A model generated the notes under the pieces. It worked only from the letters and a program-made list of their open reading frames with translations, did no database searches and was not told the origin of the DNA. From assembly GCA_934133015.1 (NCBI GenBank), contig CAKPAQ010000003.1, positions 1 to 20,233 on the forward strand: a DNA stretch of 20,233 nt, given 5' to 3'. This stretch comes from an uncultured Bacilli bacterium. Its GTDB lineage: Bacteria; Bacillota_I; Bacilli_A; RF39; UBA660. Positions 1-7,184 of the stretch are shown in pieces (positions within the stretch are counted from its first letter, which is position 1; each line of letters begins with the position of its first letter). The position numbers and the translations under genes were made by a program.

Positions 1-109
1 ACTACAAAAGCAAATAGAATATAATGTTACTTAAAAACTATTGTAGACATTTCACTTAAATAGAAGTATGTAATTAGTAAATTAATTAGATACTTTTTTT
101 CTTAATCAA

Positions 110-138
110 TTGACTTTTTAAAACTGGATTACTATAAT
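110..138 (+). promoter_or_regulatory. Sigma-A promoter of the ATPase-gpmI transcript
   Basis: TTGACT at 110-115 and a perfect TATAAT at 133-138 are separated by 17 bases, five of six and six of six matches to the housekeeping consensus. Transcription would begin near 145, giving a leader of under 30 nt before the ATG at 172, which has a GGAGGA ribosome binding site at 158-163. Bases 1-109 hold no gene that I can support. Confidence 0.85.
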
Positions 139-171
139 TGAATCATAAAATATGTATGGAGGATACGATTT

Positions 172-1446
172 ATGGAACGAAAAATAACTTCAGACTTACT
201 AAAATGGAAAAGAGACGCCTCACGTAAGCCACTTTTAATATATGGTAATAAACAAATTGGTAAAACCTATACTGCTATTGAATTTGGAGAAAAAGAATAT
301 AAAACAGTTGCCTATGTAAATAGTGATAATAATATTGAATTATTAAATATAGTAAGAAAAGAAAGAACCATTGATAAAATAATTATGAAATTATCATTAC
401 TTGTTGGTGAGGCAATCTTAAAAAATGATACTTTAATCATTGTTGATAATGTCATGGATGAAGATATCGTTAAAGCAATTAAAAAATTTGGTAAAGAAGA
501 AAATGACTACCACATAATAATGATAACTTCTAGTAAAGAAAAGCTAAATATTTTTAAAGGCGAAGAACTTCAATATAAATATATGTTTGGAATGGACTTT
601 GAAGAATACTTACACGCCATCAATAACGTTGAACTAATCGATTTTATTAAAACATCATATCGTAATAATAAACCAATGCCATTTCATAATATAGCTCTAG
701 ATCATTATGAAGAATATCTAATAACCGGTGGTTTTCCTGAAGTCGTTCAAGCTTTTATAAACAAAGAAAGCGACTTAAAACTTAGAATGATTCAAGAAAA
801 AATTTGGGACTGTTATAAAAAAGAATTATTAAACATCGATAACCTAATAGATATAACTAGAGCTAACGATGTATTAAATATTCTTCCATATCAACTATTA
901 AAACCTAATCATAAGTTCCAATATGGTTTAATGAGAACAGGTGGTAGAAGCAAAGACTATGAAAATGCCTTACAATATTTATCCCAAAACGCTATCGTTT
1001 ATAAATGCCATAAAATAAGTGAAGTAAAACCACCTTTAAGTAAATGCAGAGATTTAGAAAGCTTCAAATTATACTTAAATGATACAGGTCTATTATTTAT
1101 GTTAATGCATTTAAGTAAAATTAAATTATTTACTGATAATAATTTAAAATACATCTTATATGAAAATAATATAGCTAATAGTATTGTAAGTTGTGGTTAT
1201 AATCTATATTATTATCAATCTGATGGTAAAGCTGAAGTACCTTTTGTCATTCAAACTAGAGCTGGAAAAGTTATCCCAATTGAAATAGTAAATAAAAACA
1301 TATCTAAAGCTAAATCACTTACTTTGTTTATGAGTAAGTTTAATATATCAGAAGCTATTAGATTTACTGATGACAATTTTAGTCTAAAAAAAGGTATTAA
1401 ATATGTACCAATATATGCATCATTTTGCCTAAAAGAAAATTTATAA
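172..1446 (+). CDS. AAA_14/DUF4143-type P-loop ATPase, possibly with degenerate catalytic sites
   Basis: This 424-residue protein has the layout of the widespread bacterial ATPases with an N-terminal AAA_14 domain and a C-terminal DUF4143 domain. The Walker A motif GNKQIGKT lies at residues 25-32. The Walker B strand TLIIVDNV is at 87-94, with Asp92 followed by Asn where the family usually has Glu. A sensor-like strand ending in TSS is near 114-121. The family motif GGFPE is at 186-190 and YLNDTGLL at 301-308. In the C-terminal part, where relatives read roughly EVDF and later IEVK, this protein has EVPF (355-358) and IEIV (370-373), so that nuclease-like site looks lost. The biological role of the family is poorly defined. 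It is cotranscribed with gpmI, 17 nt downstream, with no obvious functional link. Confidence 0.85.
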   Translation: MERKITSDLLKWKRDASRKPLLIYGNKQIGKTYTAIEFGEKEYKTVAYVNSDNNIELLNIVRKERTIDKIIMKLSLLVGEAILKNDTLIIVDNVMDEDIVKAIKKFGKEENDYHIIMITSSKEKLNIFKGEELQYKYMFGMDFEEYLHAINNVELIDFIKTSYRNNKPMPFHNIALDHYEEYLITGGFPEVVQAFINKESDLKLRMIQEKIWDCYKKELLNIDNLIDITRANDVLNILPYQLLKPNHKFQYGLMRTGGRSKDYENALQYLSQNAIVYKCHKISEVKPPLSKCRDLESFKLYLNDTGLLFMLMHLSKIKLFTDNNLKYILYENNIANSIVSCGYNLYYYQSDGKAEVPFVIQTRAGKVIPIEIVNKNISKAKSLTLFMSKFNISEAIRFTDDNFSLKKGIKYVPIYASFCLKENL

Positions 1447-1463
1447 ATGAAAAGAGGAATAAT

Positions 1464-2963
1464 ATGAAACCAATTTTATTAACAATTATAGATGGATTTG
1501 GAATTCGTAATGAAGTAAAAGGGAATGCTGCTAAATTAGCTAATACACCTAATATAGATGAACTATTATCAAAATTTCCTAATTCTAAATTAAATGCTAG
1601 TGGTCAAGCTGTAGGTCTTCCTGCTGGTCAAATGGGTAATTCTGAAGTTGGTCACCTAAACATTGGTGGTGGAAGAATTGTATATCAACCATTAGAATTG
1701 ATAAATAAAGCAATAAGAGAAAAAACTTTTTTTGATAATACTGCCTTAAAAAGTGTAATGGAACATGTAAAAAACAATAACTCTAAATTACATATTTTTG
1801 GTCTATTAAGTGATGGTGGGATTCATTCTCACATTAATCATATCTTTGCCCTTATGGAAATGGCTAAACAAAATAACATTGAAAAAGTCTACATTCATGC
1901 CTTTTTAGATGGTAGAGATACTCTTCCTGATAAAGCCTTAACTTATCTTGATGAATTAAGTGATAAAATAAAGGAACTTAATATTGGTGTACTTGCTGAT
2001 ATATCTGGAAGATATTACTCTATGGATAGAGAAAGAATGTGGAACTTAACTAAAGAGTATTATGATTTGCTAGTAAATAAAAAAGCTAAAGTAATCAACA
2101 ATTATAAAGATTATATAAATGAAAGCTATAGTAAACAAATCTATGACGAGTTTATTGTTCCCGCTATTACCGATGAAAATGGTAACTTAGAAGAAAATGA
2201 TGGTTTAATATTTGCTAATTTTAGACCTGATAGAGCTACACAAACTTTTACAGCTATTACTAATCCAGAATTTCAAGAATTTGAAACTACAAAGTTTAAA
2301 AATATTAAATTAGTAACAATGATGCCTGTGGAAAAAACAATTATCTCAACACCTGCTTTTAATATTCCAGAAGTTACCAACTGCTTAGGAGTATATCTAT
2401 CAAATTGCGATAAGAAAGTACTTCGTATAGCTGAAGCTAGTAAATATCCCCATGTTACTTATTTCTTTGATGGTGGAAAAGAATTAACACTACCTAAAAC
2501 TGATAAAATAATAATCCCAAGAAAAGATGTAGCTACTTATGATTTAGCTCCAGAAATGAGTGCTAATGAAATAACTGATAAATTATTAGAAGTAATGTCT
2601 GATTATGATGTCATTATCTTGAATTTTGCGAATTGTGATATGGTAGGACATACTGGTGATTTAAATGCTACAATTAAAGCAGTAGAAACAGTTGATTATA
2701 ATATCGGAAGATTATATCAAAAAATAAAAGAACTTGATGGCTTAATGATAGTAACTGCAGATCATGGTAACTGTGAATTAATGATAGATGAAAATGATAA
2801 TGTTATTACTTCCCATACTACTAATCAAGTACCATTCATTATATGTAACAATAATTATCAAGTAAAAGATGGTAAATTAGGTGATATTGCCCCAACTATC
2901 TTAAAAATAATGTCTTTACCTATTCCTAAAGAAATGACAGGTGATATTTTGATTGAGAGCTAA
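1464..2963 (+). CDS. gpmI: 2,3-bisphosphoglycerate-independent phosphoglycerate mutase
   Basis: The enzyme interconverts 3-phosphoglycerate and 2-phosphoglycerate in glycolysis in the cytoplasm, using two Mn2+ ions and a phosphoserine intermediate. The 499-residue product has the usual length of about 500. Metal and catalytic residues are all in place: Asp10 in the IIDGFG motif, nucleophile Ser60 in MGNSEVGH, His121 in SDGGIHSH, Arg151 and Asp152 in DGRDT, Arg183 and Arg189, Arg254 and Arg257 in FRPDRA, Asp392 and His396 in CDMVGH, Asp433-His434 in TADHGN, and His451 in TSHTT. I chose the ATG at 1464 because AAAGAGGA at 1451-1458 sits ahead of it. The ATG at 1425 would add 13 residues not found in the family and overlap the upstream gene. 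Confidence 0.97.
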   Translation: MKPILLTIIDGFGIRNEVKGNAAKLANTPNIDELLSKFPNSKLNASGQAVGLPAGQMGNSEVGHLNIGGGRIVYQPLELINKAIREKTFFDNTALKSVMEHVKNNNSKLHIFGLLSDGGIHSHINHIFALMEMAKQNNIEKVYIHAFLDGRDTLPDKALTYLDELSDKIKELNIGVLADISGRYYSMDRERMWNLTKEYYDLLVNKKAKVINNYKDYINESYSKQIYDEFIVPAITDENGNLEENDGLIFANFRPDRATQTFTAITNPEFQEFETTKFKNIKLVTMMPVEKTIISTPAFNIPEVTNCLGVYLSNCDKKVLRIAEASKYPHVTYFFDGGKELTLPKTDKIIIPRKDVATYDLAPEMSANEITDKLLEVMSDYDVIILNFANCDMVGHTGDLNATIKAVETVDYNIGRLYQKIKELDGLMIVTADHGNCELMIDENDNVITSHTTNQVPFIICNNNYQVKDGKLGDIAPTILKIMSLPIPKEMTGDILIES

Positions 2964-2975
2964 AAGCTCTTTTTC
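2955..2975 (+). terminator. Short intrinsic terminator overlapping the gpmI stop
   Basis: AGAGCT (2956-2961) and AGCTCT (2965-2970) form a 6-bp stem with a three-base loop, followed by a run of T to 2974. The TAA stop of gpmI (2961-2963) lies at the stem-loop junction, so termination is packed against the coding end. The stem is short, so readthrough is possible. Confidence 0.65.
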
Positions 2976-2977
2976 TA

Positions 2978-3006
2978 TTGCCAAAATACTCATAAAGTGC
3001 TATAAT
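2978..3006 (+). promoter_or_regulatory. Sigma-A promoter of the unknown gene pair
   Basis: TTGCCA (2978-2983) and TATAAT (3001-3006) are spaced by 17 bases, and TG at 2998-2999 adds an extended -10 element. It starts three bases after the T-run of the gpmI terminator. The predicted start near 3013 leaves a leader of about 26 nt that carries AAGGGGG (3021-3027) as the ribosome binding site for the gene at 3039. Confidence 0.8.
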
Positions 3007-3038
3007 ACAACCCAATTAAAAAGGGGGAAATGTAGTAT

Positions 3039-4037
3039 ATGTCAGATATATTTATAAATATGGATGAAAATACAACATCAGAAGATTTAGAAAAGATAAT
3101 CAAATATAACATTGGTAAAGCAAGTATAATGAGAGATCATATCAAAGAATTAGAAAGAGTAGAACTAGCTAAGAAAAACTATACTCCTAAAAATACACCA
3201 TTAAATGAAACTACAGAATTAGAAGAAGCTGAACCTATTGAAGAAGAGTATCTATATTATTACTACAATATGAAAAATGAATTAACTACTGCTACTGATC
3301 ATCGTCAAGTAGTAGAAGCTATCTCTAATACTTTACCTAGTTGTGAAAATAAGAATTACTCCAATATTGTTAATAGAATAAAACTTGAATTATTAAGAGA
3401 AATTAATGAACTAGACATAATGTTATCAGAAGAAGAAATTAAAAATGATACTTATTTTACATCCGAAATAAATAATGAAAAAGAAAAAATACATGAAGTA
3501 ATTGAGGCAATTAATTATTTACAAACAACTGAAAAAGAAGTACAAGTAGAAAAAGCTATAACTACTAATAATAATTTAATATTTTTAACAACACCAACTG
3601 GTTCAATTTATGCTGAAAATGATTTATATTCTATACCTGAAGAATATTATGAATCATTTAGGGAACTCCTTATATCAATTAAAAATGGAACTTTAAAAAA
3701 CGTAAAAATGCTTAATAGTAGTAATCAATCAGTTTGTGGAATAAGTGAAGTAAAAGATTTTAAAACTAGAATTGTTTTTGATAGAATTAGTTCTGATACT
3801 TATGTTATTATTAGTGTTTTCACTAAGAAGTGTGACATTAACAGTATCTATATAGAATCTCTAGCTAATAGAACTAGTTCTTATCGAAATAGTAAACAAT
3901 ACTTAAAAGAAATGTGTAATGATGAGGCTTTTATTAAAGAAAATAATGCTATCTATGATCGATTAATAAAGAACCTAGAAGATAAAAATCTAGTTAAAAC
4001 TATAAAGGATGGTAATAATAATGACAAAAAAATATAA
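3039..4037 (+). CDS. Unknown acidic protein with coiled-coil-like N-terminus and possible RelE-like C-terminal domain
   Basis: I do not recognise this 332-residue protein. Residues 1-170 are rich in Glu, Lys, Asn and Leu and look mainly helical, with likely coiled-coil stretches around 13-45 and 110-170 and a Tyr-rich patch (YYYY) near 73-76. No signal peptide or membrane segment is visible. Residues 202-290 read like a small alpha-beta domain: a helix ending in IKNGT, a strand RIVF (244-247), a strand YVIISVF (255-261) followed directly by TKK, then a helix with Arg278. That order resembles RelE/HigB-type toxins, where an R-x-x-F strand precedes a hydrophobic strand and a KK pair, but this is pattern recognition only. 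The gene has its own promoter and overlaps the next gene by 17 nt, so the two proteins are probably made together. Confidence 0.7.
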   Translation: MSDIFINMDENTTSEDLEKIIKYNIGKASIMRDHIKELERVELAKKNYTPKNTPLNETTELEEAEPIEEEYLYYYYNMKNELTTATDHRQVVEAISNTLPSCENKNYSNIVNRIKLELLREINELDIMLSEEEIKNDTYFTSEINNEKEKIHEVIEAINYLQTTEKEVQVEKAITTNNNLIFLTTPTGSIYAENDLYSIPEEYYESFRELLISIKNGTLKNVKMLNSSNQSVCGISEVKDFKTRIVFDRISSDTYVIISVFTKKCDINSIYIESLANRTSSYRNSKQYLKEMCNDEAFIKENNAIYDRLIKNLEDKNLVKTIKDGNNNDKKI

Positions 4038-5841
4038 TGAATTGTTATCAGCTATAGAAGATAGAATAACTTCATTATCAATAGAACTTGCGAATAATGA
4101 AAATTATCGTTACAACTATCTAGATAACTTCTTTGAAAAAGTTAGTGTTAAAAATCAATTAACATTATTTGATATAACTAGAGATGAGATGCTATTTTCT
4201 CTATTACTACTAACTAATCAAGATAAAGACTATGCTACTTTATCAGATATGCTTGATGAAAATGTAGTTGCCTATTTAGAAACTTTACCATTTAGACAAT
4301 TAGATAAAATGTTGGAATTATTTGATCAAGATCATGAAGAGTATTCTAGAACCATTAAAGAATTAAGAGATCAATTAGAAAGTATTACTAATAGTAAAAA
4401 TATATCGCAAAAAACACAAAATACTATTTTCTTAAATAAAAAGTTAAGAGACATCTGTGGTATGATTAAAATATTAAGCGTTGAAGAAATGACTAATATT
4501 ATCAAATTACTTGAATGTGTAGAAACTATTAGTGAAGACGATGATACATTTGGATTATTTTATACACAATCATATATACTTAAGAGAAACCAAGTTCAAT
4601 GTGTATCTACTAATACTGATTTAATGGCTGAATTTAAAAGACAATTAAAAGAAAATATTCTTACTGACATTAATACCAAAGAATTAGAGAAAGTATTAAC
4701 TAAATTATATAATTATTATATTCAATTAGGAAAAGATGAAAAAGCTAAAACTAGAAATTGTAATAAGCGAATCTATAGATATGCTGAACTTAAAAATATG
4801 TTAAAAGTAAGTAATGAAAAGGAAGAAATAACCAATATAGATGCTATCTTAGAACAAGTATTAGATGATGATATTAAAAGACTTTGTCTAGAATATATTT
4901 ATGAGCACAATATGCAATACTATGGTAAACTACAACAGGAATTTGATTATAAAAACAAAAATGATATCAACAAATATATCAGTTACTTTAATTCTCTAAA
5001 TATTGATTTTATGGTTTTAGAAGAAGAAAAACGTAAAATGATTATGAATATTTCTATTGAAGATATTAAGAAAAAAATAAAACTATTACCGATAGTAGAA
5101 TTTGATAGTAACAATCTAGTAAAAATTATTTGTAATACTCCAATACATATTATTAAGAAGATAAATGATTTACTAAAAAATGGTTATATAGATTTAGATA
5201 TTATTTCTAAAAATTTATCACTTTATTATGATGATAATCAATTTTCTAATTTATTGAAAAATGTTAAGTTATTAGAACATAAAAATGTTAATATCAGAGA
5301 AATAGTAAATAAGAATATCTTATTTTGTAGTAATGAAAAAGTCGAAGCTAATTTAAGTTTACTAGATAGTTTAACTATTAGTATTAAAGGATTAAATAAT
5401 TTAGATATGTTAAGTAAAGATAATTTACTTGAAGATATTGAACAATTAGTAGAAATTGGTTTAGAAAAAGATATAGTAAAACAACCTGAAATATTAAATA
5501 GTGATAGTAAGTTACCTAAACGTATTTTGATATCTAAAACAATTGGTGAAGATATATATGAAGATGGAACTATTAAAAAGGCTATTCTTGATAAAGAAAA
5601 ATTCTTTGTAAGTGATAACGAAGTAGATAATTATCTATTTGATAGAAACAATAGTGAATATAATTCTAATCTAACTATTATCTTTACAGAAGGTATGAAC
5701 TCTAAATTTAGTTATGACATAGAGGGGGTAAAAATTCCTAAATCTAAAGTTAGTAATTTAAGTGTATCATTAGAAAAATTGATAAAGCCATCATTATATT
5801 CAAAAGAAGAAGTAAAAATTTTAGAAAAACATAGTAAATAA
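4021..5841 (+). CDS. Unknown large helical repeat-like protein
   Basis: This 606-residue protein is not one I can assign. It is almost entirely predicted helix, acidic and Leu/Ile/Asn-rich, without signal peptide, membrane span, cysteine cluster or P-loop. Between about residues 340 and 490 there is a loose 30-40 residue periodicity of paired helices (segments around IICNTPIHIIKKI, FSNLLKNVKLLEHKNVNI and EANLSLLDS), faintly like mTERF-type helical repeats. The last 100 residues change character and contain beta-like stretches (ILISKTIG, NLTIIFTEG). The chosen ATG at 4021 lies 11 nt after AAAGGA (4004-4009). The in-frame ATG at 4009 overlaps that site and would add only four residues. The start lies inside the 3' end of the preceding gene, which suggests translational coupling. 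Confidence 0.7.
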   Translation: MTKKYNELLSAIEDRITSLSIELANNENYRYNYLDNFFEKVSVKNQLTLFDITRDEMLFSLLLLTNQDKDYATLSDMLDENVVAYLETLPFRQLDKMLELFDQDHEEYSRTIKELRDQLESITNSKNISQKTQNTIFLNKKLRDICGMIKILSVEEMTNIIKLLECVETISEDDDTFGLFYTQSYILKRNQVQCVSTNTDLMAEFKRQLKENILTDINTKELEKVLTKLYNYYIQLGKDEKAKTRNCNKRIYRYAELKNMLKVSNEKEEITNIDAILEQVLDDDIKRLCLEYIYEHNMQYYGKLQQEFDYKNKNDINKYISYFNSLNIDFMVLEEEKRKMIMNISIEDIKKKIKLLPIVEFDSNNLVKIICNTPIHIIKKINDLLKNGYIDLDIISKNLSLYYDDNQFSNLLKNVKLLEHKNVNIREIVNKNILFCSNEKVEANLSLLDSLTISIKGLNNLDMLSKDNLLEDIEQLVEIGLEKDIVKQPEILNSDSKLPKRILISKTIGEDIYEDGTIKKAILDKEKFFVSDNEVDNYLFDRNNSEYNSNLTIIFTEGMNSKFSYDIEGVKIPKSKVSNLSVSLEKLIKPSLYSKEEVKILEKHSK

Positions 5842-5850
5842 TGAAAAATT

Positions 5851-5896
5851 GGAAAACAAGTATTTATAATTTTTTTAAAAAAAGTACTTGCTTTCC
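5851..5896 (+). repeat. Imperfect 12-bp inverted repeat before the S10 promoter
   Basis: GGAAAACAAGTA (5851-5862) pairs with TACTTGCTTTCC (5885-5896) with one A-C mismatch, around an AT-only centre containing seven T then seven A. It starts 9 nt after the stop of the unknown gene. The downstream side lacks a proper T-run, so it is at best a weak terminator. Its right arm contains the -35 box of the rpsJ promoter, so it could equally be a protein-binding site. Confidence 0.5.
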
Positions 5897-5917
5897 TTAT
5901 ATTATCTATGTTATACT
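5888..5917 (+). promoter_or_regulatory. Promoter of the S10-spc-alpha cluster
   Basis: TTGCTT (5888-5893) is a weak -35 element. TATACT (5912-5917) is the -10, with 18 bases between them. The sequence TATG directly before the -10 (TG at 5909-5910) gives a strong extended -10 element, which usually compensates for a poor -35. Transcription would start near 5924, about 125 nt before the rpsJ start codon. Confidence 0.7.
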
Positions 5918-5923
5918 TATCCA

Positions 5924-6048
5924 TGTGTAGCTGCTTAGATGTGTGAGGTTGCTGATACGCCAGGTTAAGTTGTTAATTTTTAACTAAGCAAATCAGGTTT
6001 TTACACGGAGCAAGTCTATACTAGATATAGGCGAAGGGAGGATTCAAA
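5924..6048 (+). promoter_or_regulatory. Structured S10-operon leader RNA, likely ribosomal-protein responsive
   Basis: The leader folds by eye into nested elements: GTGTGA (5941-5946) with TTACAC (6001-6006), CTGAT (5952-5956) with ATCAG (5992-5996), an inner arm TTA-A-GTT (5965-5971) with AACTAA (5982-5987), and a 7-bp hairpin 6014-6020 with 6026-6032 just before the GGAGG site (6037-6041). The segment GGTTGCTGATACGCC and the flanks GGAGCAAGTC and GGCGAAGG look like what I remember of rpsJ leaders in other Firmicutes. An alternative 6-bp pairing, GCTTAG (5933-5938) with CTAAGC (5984-5989), would break the inner arm. No strong terminator is present, only a GTTTTT after the ATCAG strand. The regulator is unknown; L4 is the regulator in the E. 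coli version. Confidence 0.65.
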
Positions 6049-6363
6049 ATGTCAAAAGAAAAAGTTCGCATAAGATTAAAAGCATATGATCATAGAATTC
6101 TAGACAATGCTGCAAAAAAAATAGTTGAAACAGTAAAAAGATCTGGAGGAGAAATAAGCGGTCCAGTACCACTTCCAACAGAAATTGAAAAATTCACTAT
6201 TTTAAGAGCTGTTCATAAATATAAAGATAGCCGTGAACAATTCGAAATGCGTACGCATAAAAGACTTATTGATGTCAAGAACCCAAGCAAGGAAACTATT
6301 GATGCATTAGCACATTTAGATTTACCAAGCGGTGTTGATATTCAAATCAAAGTAGAACAATAA
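6049..6363 (+). CDS. rpsJ: 30S ribosomal protein S10
   Basis: S10 sits in the head of the small subunit and, in other bacteria, also joins NusB in antitermination complexes. The 104-residue protein matches the family length and carries RIRLKAYDH at 7-15, GPVPLPT at 38-44 and the signature MRTHKRLIDV at 67-76, which belongs to the long loop reaching into the head. It is the first gene of the cluster, preceded by a structured leader and by a GGAGG site seven bases before the ATG. It is followed after 15 nt by rplC. No insertions or unusual residues are seen. The gene normally found upstream in Firmicutes, tuf, is absent here and is replaced by the unknown pair. Confidence 0.98.
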   Translation: MSKEKVRIRLKAYDHRILDNAAKKIVETVKRSGGEISGPVPLPTEIEKFTILRAVHKYKDSREQFEMRTHKRLIDVKNPSKETIDALAHLDLPSGVDIQIKVEQ

Positions 6364-6378
6364 TAGGAGGAAAAAGTT

Positions 6379-7128
6379 ATGAAAGGAATCTTAGGTAGAA
6401 AAATCGGAATGACTCAAGTATTTACTACTAATGGTAAATTGATTCCTGTTACTGTAATTGAAATTGAACCAAACGTTGTAACACAAATCAAAACTATTGA
6501 AAAAGATGGATATGACGCTATTCAATTAGGTTACGAAACAGTAAGAGAAAAAGTTAGTAATAAAGCTAAAATTGGTCATACAAAAAAAGCAAATACAGAA
6601 CCTAAGCGCTTCTTAAGAGAAATTAGGGGAGTAAATGTTGAAAACTATACTTTAGGTCAAGAAATTAAAGCAGACGTTTTCGCAAAAGGTGAAATCGTTG
6701 ATGTAAGTGGAATCAGTAAAGGTAAAGGATTCCAAGGTGTTATCAAAAGATATAACCAATCACGTGGACCAATGGGACATGGTTCTCAATACCACAGAGG
6801 TGTAGGTTCATTAGGTACAATGTTACCAATGCACGTATTAAAAGGTAAAAAATTACCTGGACATATGGGTAATGTAGCATGTACAATTCAAAATCTAGAA
6901 ATCGTAGATGTAGATTTAGAAAATAACGTTATCTTAGTTAAAGGTAATGTACCAGGTCCTAAAAAATCTTTAGTTATGATTAGAACTTCAGTTAAAAAAG
7001 GTGAAAAAGTAAATGAAAGTGAAGAATTAATCACTTATGTTGAAATCCCTGTAGAAGAAACTGAAACTGTAGAAGAATCAACTACTGCAGAAGTTACTGA
7101 AGAATCAAGCGAAGAAGTAAGCGAATAA
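6379..7128 (+). CDS. rplC: 50S ribosomal protein L3 with an acidic C-terminal extension
   Basis: L3 is an early-assembly protein of the large subunit whose central loop approaches the peptidyl transferase centre. The fold is clear from MKGILGRKIGMTQVF at the start, GISKGKGFQGV (111-121), the loop HGSQYHRGVGSLG (134-146) and LPGHMGN (159-165). The family usually ends near residue 205-215. Here the protein runs to 249, and residues 211-249 contain 15 Glu with no Lys or Arg. That tail is unusual in a protein that binds rRNA and must lie on the surface if it is retained. The reading frame is intact and the TAA is followed by a 56-nt gap with a hairpin before rplD. AGGAGGAAAAAG lies just before the ATG. 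Confidence 0.97.
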   Translation: MKGILGRKIGMTQVFTTNGKLIPVTVIEIEPNVVTQIKTIEKDGYDAIQLGYETVREKVSNKAKIGHTKKANTEPKRFLREIRGVNVENYTLGQEIKADVFAKGEIVDVSGISKGKGFQGVIKRYNQSRGPMGHGSQYHRGVGSLGTMLPMHVLKGKKLPGHMGNVACTIQNLEIVDVDLENNVILVKGNVPGPKKSLVMIRTSVKKGEKVNESEELITYVEIPVEETETVEESTTAEVTEESSEEVSE

Positions 7129-7169
7129 TCATCACAGAAAAATTAAACCAAATTAAATAAATGTGATGA
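7129..7169 (+). promoter_or_regulatory. Perfect 8-bp hairpin between rplC and rplD
   Basis: TCATCACA (7129-7136) begins immediately after the rplC stop and TGTGATGA (7162-7169) ends one base before the AAGGAGG ribosome binding site of rplD. The 25-nt loop is nearly all A and T. There is no T-run after the stem, so it is not an intrinsic terminator. It occupies the longest gap between genes in the cluster. A role in translation or RNA processing is inferred from position only. Confidence 0.5.
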
Positions 7170-7184
7170 AAGGAGGAATTAAAG

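Noticed and set aside
2..47. CTACAA (2-7) and TTGTAG (42-47) as an inverted repeat
   Set aside because: A 6-bp match over 34 bases in AT-rich sequence is likely chance, and no function is suggested by position.
71..101. TAATTA palindromes (71-76 and 83-88) followed by a T-run, as a possible terminator of an upstream gene
   Set aside because: The stem would be made of A and T pairs only and so unstable. No upstream gene is visible in the first 109 bases.
1425..1463. Upstream ATG start for gpmI
   Set aside because: It overlaps the ATPase gene, lacks a binding site and adds residues foreign to the family. The ATG at 1464 has AAAGAGGA ahead of it.
7161..7169. ATG immediately followed by TGA before rplD, as a minimal start-stop element
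   Set aside because: It lies in the hairpin arm and has no ribosome binding site upstream, so translation there is not supported.
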